64,000 nucleotides of DNA from Desulfonatronum thiodismutans (GTDB lineage Bacteria; Desulfobacterota; Desulfovibrionia; Desulfovibrionales; Desulfonatronaceae), in contig NZ_JPIK01000004.1 in assembly GCF_000717475.1 (NCBI RefSeq), forward strand, positions 141,841-205,840, in the 5' to 3' direction. Under the pieces are notes generated by a model. That model saw only the letters and a program-made list of their open reading frames with translations. It did not search any database and was not told the origin of the DNA. Numbering within the stretch: position 1 is the first letter of the stretch; the number at the start of each line of letters is the position of its first letter. A program made the position numbers and the translations under genes. Shown piece after piece: positions 61,571 to 64,000 of the stretch.

Positions 61571-63033
61571 GCGTCAAACTCTTCCTCGGCATTTTGTTGA
61601 TCGCCGTCATGGCCTCCGGGGCCACGGGCTCCTACTTTTACTATCAAGCCAGAAGCGCCATGTTGGATTCCATCCGAGATCAACTCAAGGCCACGGCCAA
61701 AATTTCCGCTATGCTCGTGGACGGCGACATTTTACAGGAGCTGACCGAGCCGGGCCAGATGATCTCGCCGGAATACCTGGAAATCCAGGAATTAATGGGC
61801 ATCATCGCCCAGACCAGCCAGGAATATCTTTTCGCCTACACCATGCGCATGGAGAACGGTCAGGTGCGATTTATCGTGGATTCACCGGCCCATGACGACG
61901 ATGGCGACGGGGTCATCAGCGAAGACGAGCTTCCGGAGCCCATCGGGGCCCTGTATCCCGATCCGCCTATGGAGCTCTTGCAGGGATTCGTGCGGCCTTC
62001 CAGCGATGAACGTCCGCATTACGACCAGTGGGGCGCGTCCATGTCCGGTTACGCCCCGATTCACGACTCCGCGGGGCGACCCGTGGCCCTGCTCGGCATC
62101 GACATGACCGTGGCAACCGTGGAGGGCAAACTGGCGGCCATCCGCCAAGCCGGCTTGATCTCGCTGTTCATCGCTTTGGTCGTGGCCCTGGGCATGAGTT
62201 GGTACTTCAGTCGCAGCATTTTTCGTCCTTTGGGCAAGCTGCAACAGGCCTTGGGCAAAGTCGGCGAAGGTGACTATTCCCAACGTCTGGATGAGTCGGG
62301 ACCAAAAGAAATCGTCGCTTCAGCGCGGAGTTACAACGCCATGGTCACGGAATTGCGCGAAAAGGCTCTGATGAAAAACAGCCTGGGCAAAATCCTCGGG
62401 ACCGAGGCGATGGAGCACCTGTTGAAGAACCGTCTTGAGCTGGGCGGTGAAATGCACAACGCCACGCTGTTGGTGTGCGACCTGCGCGGTTTTTCCCGGT
62501 TGTGTCAGAAACTCCCCCCCAAGTTACTGGTGGGACTTCTCAACGACTACCTCACGGCCATGGTCGAGGTGATTCAGCGTCACGGCGGCATTGTGGACAA
62601 GTTCGTCGGGGACATGGTCCTGGCGGTTTTCGGACATCCCGTTCCCCTGGAAAAGGAACAGCGCGTGGCCTTGAGCGCGGCCAAAGCCATGGTCGCCCGG
62701 TGCGACGAGTTGAACGAGCAATTGCGGCTGGGCCCGGAACTGCGCCTGCGTAATTCCATCGGCCTACATTCCGGCCCGGTCCTGGCCGGAATCATCGGCA
62801 GCCCGGAAAGGATGGAGTACACGGTCATGGGCCATTCCGTGAACGTGGCCAGCAGGATCGAGCGACTAACGAGACCACTGTACGTCCGGATCGCCGCGAG
62901 CATGGACTTCACGCTCAACCATGGCCAAGGCCACGGGCTGGCTTCAGTCGGAACGCAATCTTTGCCGGGGATGGACGCGGAGATGGAAATATACGTCCTC
63001 CGAGGTGGGGGCGAGGAGCCCAGTTCCGGGTGA
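61561..63033 (+). CDS. Membrane class III adenylate/guanylate cyclase with EF-hand sensor
   Basis: 490 residues: membrane segment 7–27, extracytoplasmic domain 30–195, membrane segment 198–217, HAMP 218–270, cyclase domain 300–475. Metal-binding Asp307 (CDLRGFSRL) and Asp351 (KFVGDMVLAVF), and the transition-state pair N…R in HSVNVASRIERL, are all present. The sensor contains DDDGDGVISEDE (112–123), a canonical 12-residue EF-hand loop, so periplasmic calcium may tune cyclic nucleotide output. It follows tilS with an overlap, and a strong terminator closes the operon. Confidence 0.93.
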   Translation: MRLSVKLFLGILLIAVMASGATGSYFYYQARSAMLDSIRDQLKATAKISAMLVDGDILQELTEPGQMISPEYLEIQELMGIIAQTSQEYLFAYTMRMENGQVRFIVDSPAHDDDGDGVISEDELPEPIGALYPDPPMELLQGFVRPSSDERPHYDQWGASMSGYAPIHDSAGRPVALLGIDMTVATVEGKLAAIRQAGLISLFIALVVALGMSWYFSRSIFRPLGKLQQALGKVGEGDYSQRLDESGPKEIVASARSYNAMVTELREKALMKNSLGKILGTEAMEHLLKNRLELGGEMHNATLLVCDLRGFSRLCQKLPPKLLVGLLNDYLTAMVEVIQRHGGIVDKFVGDMVLAVFGHPVPLEKEQRVALSAAKAMVARCDELNEQLRLGPELRLRNSIGLHSGPVLAGIIGSPERMEYTVMGHSVNVASRIERLTRPLYVRIAASMDFTLNHGQGHGLASVGTQSLPGMDAEMEIYVLRGGGEEPSSG

Positions 63034-63063
63034 AGACCAACCGGCAAGCGCGATGGAGAAAAA

Positions 63064-63112
63064 TGAAAAAGCGGCGGCTCCCATGATATCATGAGAGCCG
63101 CCGCTTTTTTAT
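63064..63112. terminator. Bidirectional terminator after the cyclase gene
   Basis: GAAAAAGCGGCGGCTC…GAGCCGCCGCTTTTTT: an 11–14 bp stem at 63066–63110 with A run and T run on either side and a small CATGATATCATG palindrome at the tip. It stops both the cyclase operon and the minus-strand TPR gene. Confidence 0.93.
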
Positions 63113-63141
63113 GATCGCGGATGTGGGCGCGTTCCGTACAT

Positions 63142-63741
63142 TCAGCCCGTTGGCTGCCCGCTCTCAAGAACTCCGGGAGTCATATTCGCCAACTCGTCCC
63201 GGATGCGCTCCATCAGCTCGGCATCCTCCGGTTCCAATTCCAGAACCCGCTCAAAATGTACACGGGCCAGTTCCGGTTCCTCCAGGTAATGCTTGTAAAG
63301 CATGCCCAGATTGAAGTGCGCCCGATGATTATCGGGCTTGATTTCCACGATCCGCTCGAATTGTTCGGCGGATTCGACGTACTGTTCCATGTTGTAGTGG
63401 GCCACGCCCAAGCCGTTCAAGGCCCTGTCCAGGGAAGGATCCAGGGCGATGGAGCGCTTCCAGAAAGCCGCCGCCCGTTCCCATGATCCCATGCGCATGA
63501 ACTGATCGCCAAGGGCCATCAGCGTAGGCAAATGGTTCGGTTCACTGTCCAGCCGGGCCATTAACTCGGAGATCTCATTCATGGCCATGGATGATTCCGA
63601 TGGCCTGGCCTGCATGGTCAAACCCGGATTCTGCAGGCGGTAGATGATCGATCCGACAAAAATCAAAACCAGACCAAGGGCGATGACCGCCACGACCAGA
63701 CGGCGTCCCTGATCATGCGGACCGAGTGTCGTGCTGCTCAT
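63142..63741 (-). CDS. TPR protein of cytochrome c maturation (CcmI/CycH-like)
   Basis: 199 residues with one membrane segment near 16–36 and at least three tetratricopeptide repeats (AAAFWKRSIALDPSLDRALN, YVESAEQFERIVEIKPDNHR, ARVHFERVLELEPEDAEL). Encoded after ccmD with a 29-base overlap, the arrangement of a CcmI/CycH-type apocytochrome chaperone. Most of the operon lies beyond the window, so the role rests on context. Confidence 0.8.
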   Translation of the reverse strand: MSSTTLGPHDQGRRLVVAVIALGLVLIFVGSIIYRLQNPGLTMQARPSESSMAMNEISELMARLDSEPNHLPTLMALGDQFMRMGSWERAAAFWKRSIALDPSLDRALNGLGVAHYNMEQYVESAEQFERIVEIKPDNHRAHFNLGMLYKHYLEEPELARVHFERVLELEPEDAELMERIRDELANMTPGVLESGQPTG

Positions 63742-63871
63742 TATCCAGAGCCTCCAAGTGTTGTAATCGTTGCTCCATCGTGGCCTGGCGGCGGGCTAGA
63801 AAAAAAATGTAGCCCCCCAGGCCGATCCAGACCGCCGCATTGGCGGCCAACAAATATTGTGCCGTATCCAT
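63713..63871 (-). CDS. ccmD: CcmD-family small membrane protein
   Basis: 52 residues: DTAQYLLAANAAVWIGLGGYIFFLARRQATM is the single membrane helix and basic stop of CcmD, the small subunit that holds CcmC/CcmE in heme handling. The start at 63871 is chosen by family length; a longer in-frame extension reaches the right edge without a clear domain. Bases 63872–64000 hold nothing else I can assign. Confidence 0.78.
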   Translation of the reverse strand: MDTAQYLLAANAAVWIGLGGYIFFLARRQATMEQRLQHLEALDNEQHDTRSA

Positions 63872-64000
63872 GAGATTGCCCTTCATCCCGGAAAGAGAGG
63901 TGGGTAAAGGAATACTGTATGCATTTCCAGCGGATTCGTAAAGAAACCGCTTTTGTGAAAAAAGCAGTAAAAGGCCCAAAAAAAGGGAAGGGCATGGCCG

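Overview
The window is about 58% G+C and reads as a chromosomal segment of a Gram-negative anaerobe. The order sirC–hemX–hemA–(small gene)–tilS, the DUF4416 gene beside his genes, ftsY with a long acidic leader, Mn-dependent pyrophosphatase, ccmD with a TPR gene, and the very large PAS-kinase load point to Desulfobacterota, most likely Desulfovibrionales (Desulfonatronum/Desulfovibrio-like). This assignment is an inference from gene content; there is no rRNA or tRNA here.

Layout. 1–4.8 kb: end of cheB, ppaC with a clear promoter and terminator, then minus-strand housekeeping genes (comEA-like, copZ-like, hisA, a lipoprotein, hisB, DUF4416). 4.9–30.1 kb: a sensory array of six large PAS histidine kinases or hybrid kinases, one XRE–HTH/PAS histidine kinase fusion counted among them, a periplasmic binding protein translationally coupled to a hybrid kinase, a deleted copy of that kinase, fragments of further paralogues and one DUF4143 ATPase. 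Transmitter modules recur in pairs behind different sensors, so the array seems to have grown by duplication and domain shuffling.

30.4–44.1 kb: a minus-strand type IV pilus locus (fimT-like x2, pilV, pilW, pilX, pilY1, pilA). It is preceded by a well-matched cyclic-di-GMP-I riboswitch with its own promoter. Co-oriented toxin–antitoxin-type genes are packed between the pilus genes: three MNT/HEPN-HepT pairs, HicB-like, DUF2442, Uma2, a TIGR02574-like addiction protein and a truncated AlbA/RecG-type protein. A divergent RHH/MazF pair sits just beyond. pilA and hisB each carry, just upstream, a copy of the same 153-bp element bounded by an 8-bp target duplication, i.e. a MITE.

44.9–64 kb: mostly core genes: proC–ndk, a TrpXYZ-type ABC transporter, a CBS protein with panB, a DUF4160/DUF2442 pair, ftsY, a GT2–TVP38–ArnT-like envelope set, the tetrapyrrole operon with tilS, a membrane adenylate/guanylate cyclase whose sensor domain contains an EF-hand loop, and cytochrome c maturation genes at the right edge. 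The most novel material is the riboswitch-led pilus operon with interleaved toxin–antitoxin cargo, the MITE, and the shuffled kinase array.
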